A program made the position numbers and the translations under genes. Shown here piece after piece: positions 34,515 through 41,906 of a stretch of DNA of 64,000 nt; the stretch's first letter is position 1, and each line of letters begins with the position of its first letter. This DNA comes from JACVRW01 sp963808545 (GTDB lineage Bacteria > Actinomycetota > Thermoleophilia > Solirubrobacterales > Thermoleophilaceae): positions 248,001-312,000 of the forward strand of contig CAWEGB010000008.1 in NCBI GenBank assembly GCA_963808545.1, written 5' to 3'. The notes beneath the pieces are model-generated. The model saw only the letters and a list, made by a program, of their open reading frames with translations, had not been told where the DNA came from and did not search any database.

Positions 34515-34946
34515 TCAGCGCCCGGTGGAGCCGAAGCCGCCGAGGCCGCGGACCGTCTCGTCGAGCTCGTCGACCTCGTGCAGCCGCACCACGCCGGTGG
34601 CCACCACCATGAGCTGGGCGATCCGGTCCCCGGGCGCGATCTCGAACGGCTCGTGGCGGTCGGTGTTGATCAGCAGGACCCGCAGCTCGCCCCGGTAGCC
34701 CGGATCGATCAGGCCCGGGGCGTTGACCAGCGAGATCCCGTGCCGCGCGGCGAGGCCCGACCGCGGCAGCACCAGACCCGCATGAGCGGGGGGAATGGCC
34801 ACCGCCAGGCCCGTGCCCACGTCCGCCCGCTCGCCGGGCTGGATGACCAGCTCTTCGGCGGAGTGGAGGTCGAACGCGGCGTCGTCCTCGTGGGCCCGTG
34901 CGGGGGCCAGCGCGTTCTGGGCGAGGCGCTGGAAGCGCAGCCTCAA
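34515..34946 (-). CDS. dut: dUTP diphosphatase
   Basis: This 143-residue trimeric-type dUTPase has motifs 1-5 in order: DAAFDLHSAE, PRSGLAARHGISLVNAPGLI (motifs 2 and 3 start), DPGYRGELRVLLIN, PGDRIAQLMVV, and RGLGGFGSTGR. It hydrolyses dUTP to dUMP. It is the last gene of the miaA-dapF-dapL-DUF429-hflX-dut operon and overlaps hflX by 4 nt. Confidence 0.95.
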   Translation of the reverse strand: MRLRFQRLAQNALAPARAHEDDAAFDLHSAEELVIQPGERADVGTGLAVAIPPAHAGLVLPRSGLAARHGISLVNAPGLIDPGYRGELRVLLINTDRHEPFEIAPGDRIAQLMVVATGVVRLHEVDELDETVRGLGGFGSTGR

Positions 34947-36268
34947 GCCGCGGAGCCGCCGTTGCTGGCGGCAAACCGCTCGAACCGCGGCGCGGCGCTC
35001 ACCGGCACCCGCGCCCGGATGCGCACGCCGTCGGCGGTGTCCTCGCGCTCGAGCTCGCCCGCCAGGTCGTGCAACTCGGACAGGCTGCCGCCCTCGTCGT
35101 AGGGCACGAGCAGCTCCATCGGGGTGAGCGAGGCCAGGAAGCGCGCCTCGATGGCCTCGGTCAGCTCCTCGAGCCCCTCCCCGGTCTCGCCCGAGAGCTG
35201 CACCGCCTGCGGGAAGCGGAACGAGAGCTCACGGCGGCGGTCGTCGGCAACTGCATCCACCTTGTTGAGCGCCAGCAGCCTCGGACGTTCGCCCGAGCCG
35301 GTCTCGGCCAGCACGTCGTCCACCGCGGCGATCATCTCGTGCAGCTCGTGCTCGGGCACCGAGGCGTCGGCCACGTGAACGATCAGGTCGGCGCCGAGCG
35401 CCTCCTCGAGCGTGGCCGAGAAGGCGTCCACCAGCGCGTGCGGCAACTTGCGGATGAAGCCGACGGTGTCGGTCACCAGGTAGGTGCGGCCGGAGATCTC
35501 CAGCGAGCGGGTGGTGGGATCGAGCGTGTGGAAGAGCCGATCCTGCACGCCGACCTCGGAGCCGGTGAGTGCGTTAAGCAGCGTGGACTTGCCGGCGTTC
35601 GTGTAGCCGGCGAGCGCCACGGTGGGCAGGCCGGCGCGCTCGCGCTCGCGGCGCATCGTCGAGCGAGTGGACTTGGTCTGGTCGAGGCGGCGGCGCAGCG
35701 CGGAGATGCGGTCGCGCGCAAGCCGGCGGTCAGTCTCGATCTGTGTCTCGCCCGGCCCTCGTGTGCCGATGCCGCCGTCCATGCGCCCGGCGCCGAGGCG
35801 CTCGAGGTGGGTCCACAGCCCTCGCATGCGCGCGAGGTTGTACTCGAGCTGGGCCAGCTCCACCTGAAGCTTGCCCTCCGCCGAGTGAGCGTGGTCGGCG
35901 AAGATGTCGAGGATGATCGCCGTGCGGTCGATGACCGGCACGCCGAGTGCCTCCTCCAGATTGCGCTCCTGACGAGGCAGGAGCTCGTCGTCGCAGGCCA
36001 CCAGGTTGGCGTCCGCCTCCCCCACGGCGCGCTTGAGCTCGGTCAGCTTGCCGCGGCCGAAGTAGCGGTCCGGATCGGGCTGGTCGCGCCGCTGCACCAT
36101 CTCCCCCGCCACGGCCACTCCGGCCGTGCGCAGGAGCTCTCGGAGCTCGCTCAGGTCGGGCTCGGCCGGCGTGGCCGCGATGCAGAGAGCACGCTGGCGC
36201 GCCCGCGGGTTGCGAATTCCGTCGCCGTTGCGGGTGGGTGAGTTGCGTCCGTCCCGGCCTCTCTGCAT
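34943..36268 (-). CDS. hflX: Ribosome-associated GTPase HflX
   Basis: This 441-residue protein has an N-terminal HflX domain with GRGKLTELK, the glycine-rich GIGTRGPGETQIETDRR and a helical linker. The G domain follows: GYTNAGKSTLLNALTG (G1), DPTTRS, DTVGFIRKLP (G3), NKVD (G4). HflX splits or rescues stalled 70S ribosomes. The first ~25 residues are polar and could be shorter. It is in a minus-strand operon behind the DUF429 gene. Confidence 0.94.
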   Translation of the reverse strand: MQRGRDGRNSPTRNGDGIRNPRARQRALCIAATPAEPDLSELRELLRTAGVAVAGEMVQRRDQPDPDRYFGRGKLTELKRAVGEADANLVACDDELLPRQERNLEEALGVPVIDRTAIILDIFADHAHSAEGKLQVELAQLEYNLARMRGLWTHLERLGAGRMDGGIGTRGPGETQIETDRRLARDRISALRRRLDQTKSTRSTMRRERERAGLPTVALAGYTNAGKSTLLNALTGSEVGVQDRLFHTLDPTTRSLEISGRTYLVTDTVGFIRKLPHALVDAFSATLEEALGADLIVHVADASVPEHELHEMIAAVDDVLAETGSGERPRLLALNKVDAVADDRRRELSFRFPQAVQLSGETGEGLEELTEAIEARFLASLTPMELLVPYDEGGSLSELHDLAGELEREDTADGVRIRARVPVSAAPRFERFAASNGGSAA

Positions 36269-36308
36269 CTCTTCAGAGTCTAGGCCGGTTTCCGCGGAAT
36301 GCCCGCGG

Positions 36309-37025
36309 TCACTCGGTGACCGGCGGCAGCTGGAGGCGCTCCACCGGCGGAATCACGCCCTCGGTGGGAAAGTGCTCGGGTATCGAGCTCCCGGGCAGCA
36401 CCAGCACGCTCTCGGCCGGGTCTCCGAGCCAAGAGGCGTGGCCGACGGCGTAGCGATGCGCGGCCAGAGCGCATGCGGCGGCGTCGAGCTCCTCGGTACG
36501 GCGGTGCCAGAGGTCGCCGCCCTCGTCGATCACGTGGTCGCCGCTCAGCTCCTCGATCCGAACCTGCATGCCGAAGGGGTGGCGCTTGGCCGGCAGGCGC
36601 CGGCCCTGGAGGGCGCAGAACACGCCTTCCGGGTTGGTCTCGAACACGGGGAACTGGTGGTAGGCCCCCTCCCACACCGCGCCGCCATGACCGTTGTCGC
36701 GCTCGTTGGGCGCGAAGGCCGGCAGGTCGCCGAGCAGTCCGGCCAAGCGCAGCATCTCGGCGTCCGGAGGCTGGGGGGTCACACCGCGCCCCACCAGGAG
36801 CGAATCGCAGTCTCGGGTGGAGCGATCCGCGAGGGGCACGCGCATGGGAGCGCCCATCGCCACCACCACGTCGCCCAGCGCGCGCAGCTCGGCCGCCACC
36901 TGGACGGCGGAGCCGGGCTCGAAGAAGATGGCGCTCAGGCGAATCGGCGGCTCGGGCGCGCGAACCTCCTCCAGCATGGCGAGCTGGAGGCGGCCCTGCA
37001 TGGGTACCAGGCCGACGTAGTGCAT
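36309..37025 (-). CDS. DUF429 family predicted nuclease
   Basis: This 238-residue protein carries the later DUF429 pattern: FETNPEGVFCALQGRRLPAK, then the helix TEELDAAACALAAHRYAVGH and ASWLGDP. An earlier MGAPMRVPLADRSTRDCD gives acidic residues of an RNase H-like fold. Nuclease activity in this family is predicted only. Its start shares one nucleotide with the dapL stop. Confidence 0.7.
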   Translation of the reverse strand: MHYVGLVPMQGRLQLAMLEEVRAPEPPIRLSAIFFEPGSAVQVAAELRALGDVVVAMGAPMRVPLADRSTRDCDSLLVGRGVTPQPPDAEMLRLAGLLGDLPAFAPNERDNGHGGAVWEGAYHQFPVFETNPEGVFCALQGRRLPAKRHPFGMQVRIEELSGDHVIDEGGDLWHRRTEELDAAACALAAHRYAVGHASWLGDPAESVLVLPGSSIPEHFPTEGVIPPVERLQLPPVTE

Positions 37026-38182
37026 CAGGCCGCGAGGTTACCCCGGAGGCGCTCCACCGCCTCGCTCAGGCGCTCGTCGTCGATGGTGAGCGATATTCGG
37101 AAGAAGCCCTCGCCGTTGGGCCCGTACGCGCTTCCGGGCGAGACGACGACTCCGGACTCCTCCAACACCAGTTCGCAGAACGAGGCCGAGGTGTGGCCGG
37201 CGGGCACCGGGGCCCAGACGTAGATCGTCCCCTTGGGTGGGATCACGTCGACGCCGATCTCGCGCAGGGCACCGCACACCAGGTCCCGCCGGCGCTGATA
37301 GATGGCGATCATCTCCGCGGGCGGTCCCTCGTCGAGTGCCCGGGCGGCGGCCAGCTGCACGGCCTCGAAGAGACCCGAGTCGATGTTCGTCTTGAGCTTC
37401 CAGTACGTGGCCACCGCCTCGGCGTTCCCCACCAGCGCGGCGGTGCGCCAGCCGGTCATGTTCCAGCCCTTGGACAGGGAGAAGATCTCCACGCCCACCT
37501 CGCGGGCTCCCGGGGTCTCGAGGAAGCTCGGGGCGACGTAGCCGTCGAAGGTCGTCTCCGTGTACGAGGCGTCGTGCACCACCACCACGTCGTGCTCGCG
37601 CGCGAACTCGATCGCTTGCTCGAACAGGCCGTCGGGCACCACGGCGCCGGTCGGGTTGTTCGGATAGTTGAGGTACATCAGCCGGGCGCGCGCGGCGGCC
37701 GCCGGGGTCACCGCGCCGAGGTCGGGCGCGAAGCCGAGCTCGGGAAGGAGCGGCATCAGCTCGGCTTCTGCTCCGGCCAGCAGCGGCCCCCCGGTGTAGA
37801 CCGGGTAGCCGGGATCGGCGGCCAGGGCCACCGTGCCCGGATCGAGGAACGCGAGGTTCATGTTGAACACGCACTCCTTGGCCCCGAGCGCGGGCAGGAT
37901 CTCGCTCTCGGGGTCGAGTGTCACCCCGAAGCGGCGCTCGTAGAAGCGCGCGAACGCCTCGCGCAGCTCGGGCCGCCCGCGGTTCGAGGGGTACTGATGG
38001 GTGCCGGGGTCGGCCGCGGCTGTGGTCAGGGCCTCGATCACCGGCCCCGGTGTCGGCGTGTCGGGATCGCCGATGCCGAGGCTGATCACGTCGATTCCCG
38101 CGGCCTTCTTCTCCCTGATCTTGCGCTCCAGCTCGGCGAAGAGGTAGGGCGGCAGGCGGTCCAGGCGGCTACTCGATTGCAT
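37025..38182 (-). CDS. dapL: LL-diaminopimelate aminotransferase
   Basis: This 385-residue class I/II PLP aminotransferase has the DapL features DVISLGIGDPDTPTP, ALGAKECVFNMNLAFLDPGT, LNYPNNPTGAV, and the PLP lysine in FSLSKGWNMTGWR. It ends FFRISLTIDDERL. It converts tetrahydrodipicolinate to LL-DAP in one step, bypassing the acyl routes. It follows dapF with a 14-nt overlap, which supports DAP synthesis as its role rather than another transamination. Confidence 0.9.
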   Translation of the reverse strand: MQSSSRLDRLPPYLFAELERKIREKKAAGIDVISLGIGDPDTPTPGPVIEALTTAAADPGTHQYPSNRGRPELREAFARFYERRFGVTLDPESEILPALGAKECVFNMNLAFLDPGTVALAADPGYPVYTGGPLLAGAEAELMPLLPELGFAPDLGAVTPAAAARARLMYLNYPNNPTGAVVPDGLFEQAIEFAREHDVVVVHDASYTETTFDGYVAPSFLETPGAREVGVEIFSLSKGWNMTGWRTAALVGNAEAVATYWKLKTNIDSGLFEAVQLAAARALDEGPPAEMIAIYQRRRDLVCGALREIGVDVIPPKGTIYVWAPVPAGHTSASFCELVLEESGVVVSPGSAYGPNGEGFFRISLTIDDERLSEAVERLRGNLAA

Positions 38183-39014
38183 GCAACTCCATCGTCAGTT
38201 CCTTGCTCAACACGCCGGCGTAAACCGGCCGGGCCCAGCCCGTGAGATCCACGTGCAGATCCTCGCCCACGGCCACCTCGAGCTCGCCTCCGTCGAGGCA
38301 GACGGTCACCGGACTGTCGGCCCCGCGGAGCACTGCGGCCACGGCCGCGCCCGTGGCGCCGGTGCCCGAGGCCATCGTCTCCCCCACTCCCCGCTCGAAG
38401 ATACGCGCCCGAATCCGGTCGTCCGCCGTCTGGCGCCAGAACGAGACGTTGGTGCGGTTGGGAAACAGCTCGTGGCGCTCGATATCGGGGCCGTAGCGTC
38501 CCAGGTCCATCCCGTCGAGGTCATCTCCGACCTCGATCGAGCACTGCGGGTTCCCCGCCTGCACGAACTGGAACCTGAACTCTCGCCCCGCCGAGGTCAG
38601 CGTGCCGGTGCCGTCGTCGCCTCCGTCGGGGAAGTCATCGCTCGCTCGCAGCCTCACCCGCCCCATGTCCATCGTGCACAGCTCTCCGTCGATGCGCGGG
38701 CGGATCTCGCCGGCCACCGTGCGCACGGAGAACGAATCGTTGTCGGCCCAGCCTGCGCGCCGCAGGTACATCACGGCCTGGCGCACCCCGTTGCCCGACA
38801 GCTCGGCCTCCGACCCGTCCGGGTTGTAGATACGGATCTCGGCCACGAAGCCGCGCTCTTCGGTCTCGCGGATGAGCAGCACGCCGTCGCTCCCCACCCC
38901 GGTGTGGGGAGCGCACAGGCGCCGGATCCGCTCGGGAGTGAGCTCGAAGGGCAGCTCACGCTCCTCCACGATCACGTAGTCGTTGCCCAGGGCCTGCCAC
39001 TTCTCGAAGCGCAC
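38169..39014 (-). CDS. dapF: DapF-like protein with both catalytic cysteines replaced by serine
   Basis: This 281-residue protein has the two-lobed DapF fold: QALGNDYVIVEE, HTGVGSDGVL, IYNPDGSEAELSGNGVRQAV, VQAGNPQCSIEV, NRTNVSFW, and FERGVGETMASGTGATGAAV. Normal DAP epimerases have Cys in xCGNGxR and ACGTGA. Here residue 73 (codon at 38796-38798) and residue 216 (codon at 38367-38369) are both TCG serine. All other substrate-binding positions look kept. Whether it still epimerises LL-DAP to meso-DAP is open. GTG 39014 starts 11 nt after the miaA stop. Confidence 0.88.
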   Translation of the reverse strand: MRFEKWQALGNDYVIVEERELPFELTPERIRRLCAPHTGVGSDGVLLIRETEERGFVAEIRIYNPDGSEAELSGNGVRQAVMYLRRAGWADNDSFSVRTVAGEIRPRIDGELCTMDMGRVRLRASDDFPDGGDDGTGTLTSAGREFRFQFVQAGNPQCSIEVGDDLDGMDLGRYGPDIERHELFPNRTNVSFWRQTADDRIRARIFERGVGETMASGTGATGAAVAAVLRGADSPVTVCLDGGELEVAVGEDLHVDLTGWARPVYAGVLSKELTMELHAIE

Positions 39015-39025
39015 GGCGGGCCACT

Positions 39026-39940
39026 CTAGGCAACGCGCTGCGCCATCAGCCGTCCGGCCAGCTCGTCCGCCTTCGCTCCGGTCGCATCGAGCACGCGCAC
39101 CCCGGGCAGGCGGGCCATCCAGGTGAGCTGGCGCCGCGCGTAGTTTCGGGTGCGACGCTTCATGCCCTCGACGTCGCCGCGCAGGAGCTCCTCGAAGCCG
39201 AGCGCCTTGCGCGCGGTGGCCGAGGCGCCGGCCGCGTCGGCGCGCCTGACCTCCTCCAGCGCGCCCGCGGCCACCATGGCATCCACGCGCTCGTCGATGC
39301 GCGCGTACAGGGTGGCGCGGTCCATGGTCAGGCCGCCCAGGAGGGTGGGCTGTCGAAGCTCGGCCGTCCACAGACGCGAGCCGTCGCCCGCCGGAGCCGG
39401 CTCCTCGCCCATCTCGATCAGCTCGAGGGCGCGGATCACGCGCGTGCGGTCGGTCGGGGCGATACCGGCCGCCGCGGCGGGGTGCCGGGCGGCCAGGTCG
39501 GCGTGGAGAGCCGCGGGACCACGCTCGTCGAGCTCCGCGGTCAGCCGGTCGCGCAGCCCGGCCGGGGGCGGCGGCCGCAGCTCCAGGTCGGTCAGCGCCG
39601 CCTGCAGGTACAGGCCCGTCCCCCCCACGACGATCGGGCTGCGGCCCGCGGCCAGGGCCTGGTCGATCTCGGCGTGGGCTAGCCGCGCGAAGCGACCGGC
39701 CGAGAAGGTCTCCGTCAGCGGGACGCACGACACGAGGCCGTGCTCCAGGCGGGCCCGCTCGCCGGCGGTCGGGGCCCCGGTCAGGATCTCGAGGCCCTCG
39801 TACACCTGCAGCGCGTCGGCCGAGATCGCCAGCGGATCCTCCCCTCGCTCGCGCAGCCGCTCGGCGATGGCCACGGCCACGGCCGTCTTGCCCACGCCGG
39901 TGGGCCCGAACAGCGCGATCACCCGGTGTGAGTGCGCCAC
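39026..39940 (-). CDS. miaA: tRNA dimethylallyltransferase
   Basis: This 304-residue protein has the P-loop FGPTGVGKTAVAVAIAERL, SADALQVYEGLEI, GGTGLYLQAAL, and the C-terminal TRNYARRQLTWMARLPGV. MiaA prenylates A37 of tRNAs reading U-starting codons; MiaB, encoded at 44674-45993, then methylthiolates it. It starts at GTG 39940, divergent from a lipoprotein gene 20 nt away. It heads the operon with dapF, dapL, hflX and dut. Confidence 0.94.
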   Translation of the reverse strand: MAHSHRVIALFGPTGVGKTAVAVAIAERLRERGEDPLAISADALQVYEGLEILTGAPTAGERARLEHGLVSCVPLTETFSAGRFARLAHAEIDQALAAGRSPIVVGGTGLYLQAALTDLELRPPPPAGLRDRLTAELDERGPAALHADLAARHPAAAAGIAPTDRTRVIRALELIEMGEEPAPAGDGSRLWTAELRQPTLLGGLTMDRATLYARIDERVDAMVAAGALEEVRRADAAGASATARKALGFEELLRGDVEGMKRRTRNYARRQLTWMARLPGVRVLDATGAKADELAGRLMAQRVA

Positions 39941-39960
39941 GATCGCTAGTAATAACGGCC

Positions 39961-40890
39961 GTGCGGGGTCAAGTCCTGTCCATGATCGCGGTTGCGCTCG
40001 CCATGCCGGCGCTCGCGCTGGGCTGCCAGGAGTCGGGCTTCGACGAGTCCAAGGAGACGGTGCGGCCGCTGAAGGTCCAGGACAGCGTTGGTCCGCTGGG
40101 CGGAACCAAGGTTCCCGGACAGGCGCAGCGGCCGCTGACGCTGAACACCGACGCGCTCGGTGACACCCTCGCGCTCGGCGTCCGTCCGGTTCTGGCCGCG
40201 CTGCCGGACGGGCAGGTACCGGCCTACCTGCGCTCCCGGACGCGCGGGCTCGACGTGGTCCCGTCTCTGCGGCGCGGTGATCTCGGCGCCGCCGAGCAGG
40301 CCCGTCCGGACGTGATCCTCGGCAGCAAGGAGGGCCAGGGTGGGCTCTACCGGGGGCTGATCGCGATCGCGCCGACGATCATGACCGACGGCGGTGGCGG
40401 CGCCTGGGAGCTGAGCCTGCGGCTACACGGTGAGGCGCTGGGACGCACCAACGACGCCGAACGTCTTCTGATCGACTGGGACCGGAGGGTGGCCGCTCTC
40501 GAGGGGCGGCTGGGCGAGGATCCCGGCGAGACGGAGGTTTCCGTCGTGCTGGTCCGGCCGGGATCGATCGTCGTGGCCGGCGCAGAGTCGTTTCCCGGCA
40601 AGGTCTTGGCCGACGCTGGGCTCGCCCGCCCGGCTGCTCAGACCGACCCCATCGAGTCCAAATCCGTCGCCAAAGGCCGGCTCGACGCGCTCGACGGCGA
40701 TCTGATCCTGCTCTCCGTCGCCCCCGGCGGCGTGGCGGCCGCGACGGACCTGACGGCCAGCCCGACCTGGCGGCGGCTGGCCGCGGTCCGCTCGGGCGCC
40801 GTGTGGCGGGTTGACGCCGGCACCTGGTGGACCGGCGGGGGCATCCTCGCCGCGCGGGCGGCCCTGCGCGATCTGGATCGCGCGCTGTAG
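39961..40890 (+). CDS. Iron-siderophore-binding-type lipoprotein
   Basis: The 309-residue product from GTG 39961 has a short lipoprotein signal (IAVALAMPALALGC, lipobox cysteine near residue 21). It then follows a type III periplasmic binding-protein layout: a lobe with RPVLAALPDGQVPAYL, PDVILGSKEGQGGLYRGLIA, a long linking helix, and VSVVLVRPGSIVVAG with LILLSVAPG in the second lobe. No permease or ATPase genes are nearby, so import by ABC transport is not shown. It heads the likely operon with the degenerate GGDEF and coiled-coil genes. Confidence 0.75.
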   Translation: MRGQVLSMIAVALAMPALALGCQESGFDESKETVRPLKVQDSVGPLGGTKVPGQAQRPLTLNTDALGDTLALGVRPVLAALPDGQVPAYLRSRTRGLDVVPSLRRGDLGAAEQARPDVILGSKEGQGGLYRGLIAIAPTIMTDGGGGAWELSLRLHGEALGRTNDAERLLIDWDRRVAALEGRLGEDPGETEVSVVLVRPGSIVVAGAESFPGKVLADAGLARPAAQTDPIESKSVAKGRLDALDGDLILLSVAPGGVAAATDLTASPTWRRLAAVRSGAVWRVDAGTWWTGGGILAARAALRDLDRAL

Positions 40891-40943
40891 GGCGCTCGGC
40901 TCTACTGAAGCGTGCCCAAACTGCCGATGGGGACTGCAAGGAC

Positions 40944-41906
40944 ATGTCCCTCGAACCCCTCGACGCCCTCTCCCGGCTGGCGGCACGCCGCCCCGGGAGC
41001 TTTGCGGATGCAGCCACCGCGGTCCTCGACCTGCTCGGCAGCGCGGTGCCGGGAGGCTGTGTCGTGCTCGGCCAGGTCGACTGGGACGCGCACGAATGCC
41101 GCGTGCTCGACTCGCGCGGCGACGCGGTCGCTCGCGGCGAGGAACTGCCGCTCGCGCGCGAACCCGGCGCGACGGAGCTGATCGACCCCGACGCGCTCAC
41201 CGCAGTCCGGGCGGTGCCCTGGGCGTCGGCTCCACTCGACGCCGCCGACGGGAGCTTCATCGGGGTTCTGCTCGCCGCGCCGGCCGACGCCTCGACTTCG
41301 CACGACCAGCTGCAGCGGCTACTGCTCGTCGGCTCTCGCCTGCTGTCGTACGAATGGGAGAGCGTCTCCACCCGCGCCGAGCTGCGACGTCTGTCCGAGG
41401 AAGCTCGCGATCGGGCCACCACCGACCCGGTGACCGGGCTCCCGCTGCGCGCCGCTCTGCTCGAGGCCACCGAGCGCGAGTGGGAGCTCAGCGATCGCGG
41501 GACCGTGGAGACCCACCTGGTGATCTGCCGGCTGAGCGAGCGTGCCGGGGTGATGGAGCGTCACGGTGAAGCCGTGGCCGACCTGATGCTCAAGGACGTG
41601 GCCGACGTGATGGCCGGAGGGGTGCGTCGCACCGACCACCTCGGCCGGGTCGCCGACGACAGCGTCGCGGCCGTGCTCGTGGGCTGCAAAGGACGGGCCG
41701 GGGCGCTCGCCTTCCTCCAGCGCGTCGAGCTCTCGCTCGCGCGGGTGGGCGATGGACGGCCGGACGCCGCCGCGCTCGCGTACGGAGTCCAGTCGCTGGC
41801 CGAAGCCGCTTCCGCCCGTCACGCGCTGGAGCTGGCGGAGACGGCCGCGCGAACCGGGCCGTACGTTTCCCCGCTTCGAGATACGGCCGCGGAGGAGGCG
41901 GCGTGA
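40944..41906 (+). CDS. GAF plus degenerate GGDEF protein
   Basis: This 320-residue soluble protein has a GAF-like half (about 1-150: DAATAVLDLLGSAVPGGCVV, GSFIGVLLAAPADA) and a GGDEF-like half (about 155-310: TTDPVTGLPLRAALLEATER). The signature loop reads GRVADDSVAAVLVG, so the GGDEF catalytic motif is lost and no cyclase activity is expected. It may bind nucleotide or act as a partner. It overlaps the following MshEN-coiled-coil gene by 4 nt, so their products probably work together. Confidence 0.75.
   Translation: MSLEPLDALSRLAARRPGSFADAATAVLDLLGSAVPGGCVVLGQVDWDAHECRVLDSRGDAVARGEELPLAREPGATELIDPDALTAVRAVPWASAPLDAADGSFIGVLLAAPADASTSHDQLQRLLLVGSRLLSYEWESVSTRAELRRLSEEARDRATTDPVTGLPLRAALLEATEREWELSDRGTVETHLVICRLSERAGVMERHGEAVADLMLKDVADVMAGGVRRTDHLGRVADDSVAAVLVGCKGRAGALAFLQRVELSLARVGDGRPDAAALAYGVQSLAEAASARHALELAETAARTGPYVSPLRDTAAEEAA

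Noticed and set aside
38169..39728. 519-residue frame that fuses extra N-terminal sequence to DapF
   Set aside because: The added part is antisense-frame translation inside miaA; DapF similarity begins exactly at GTG 39014.
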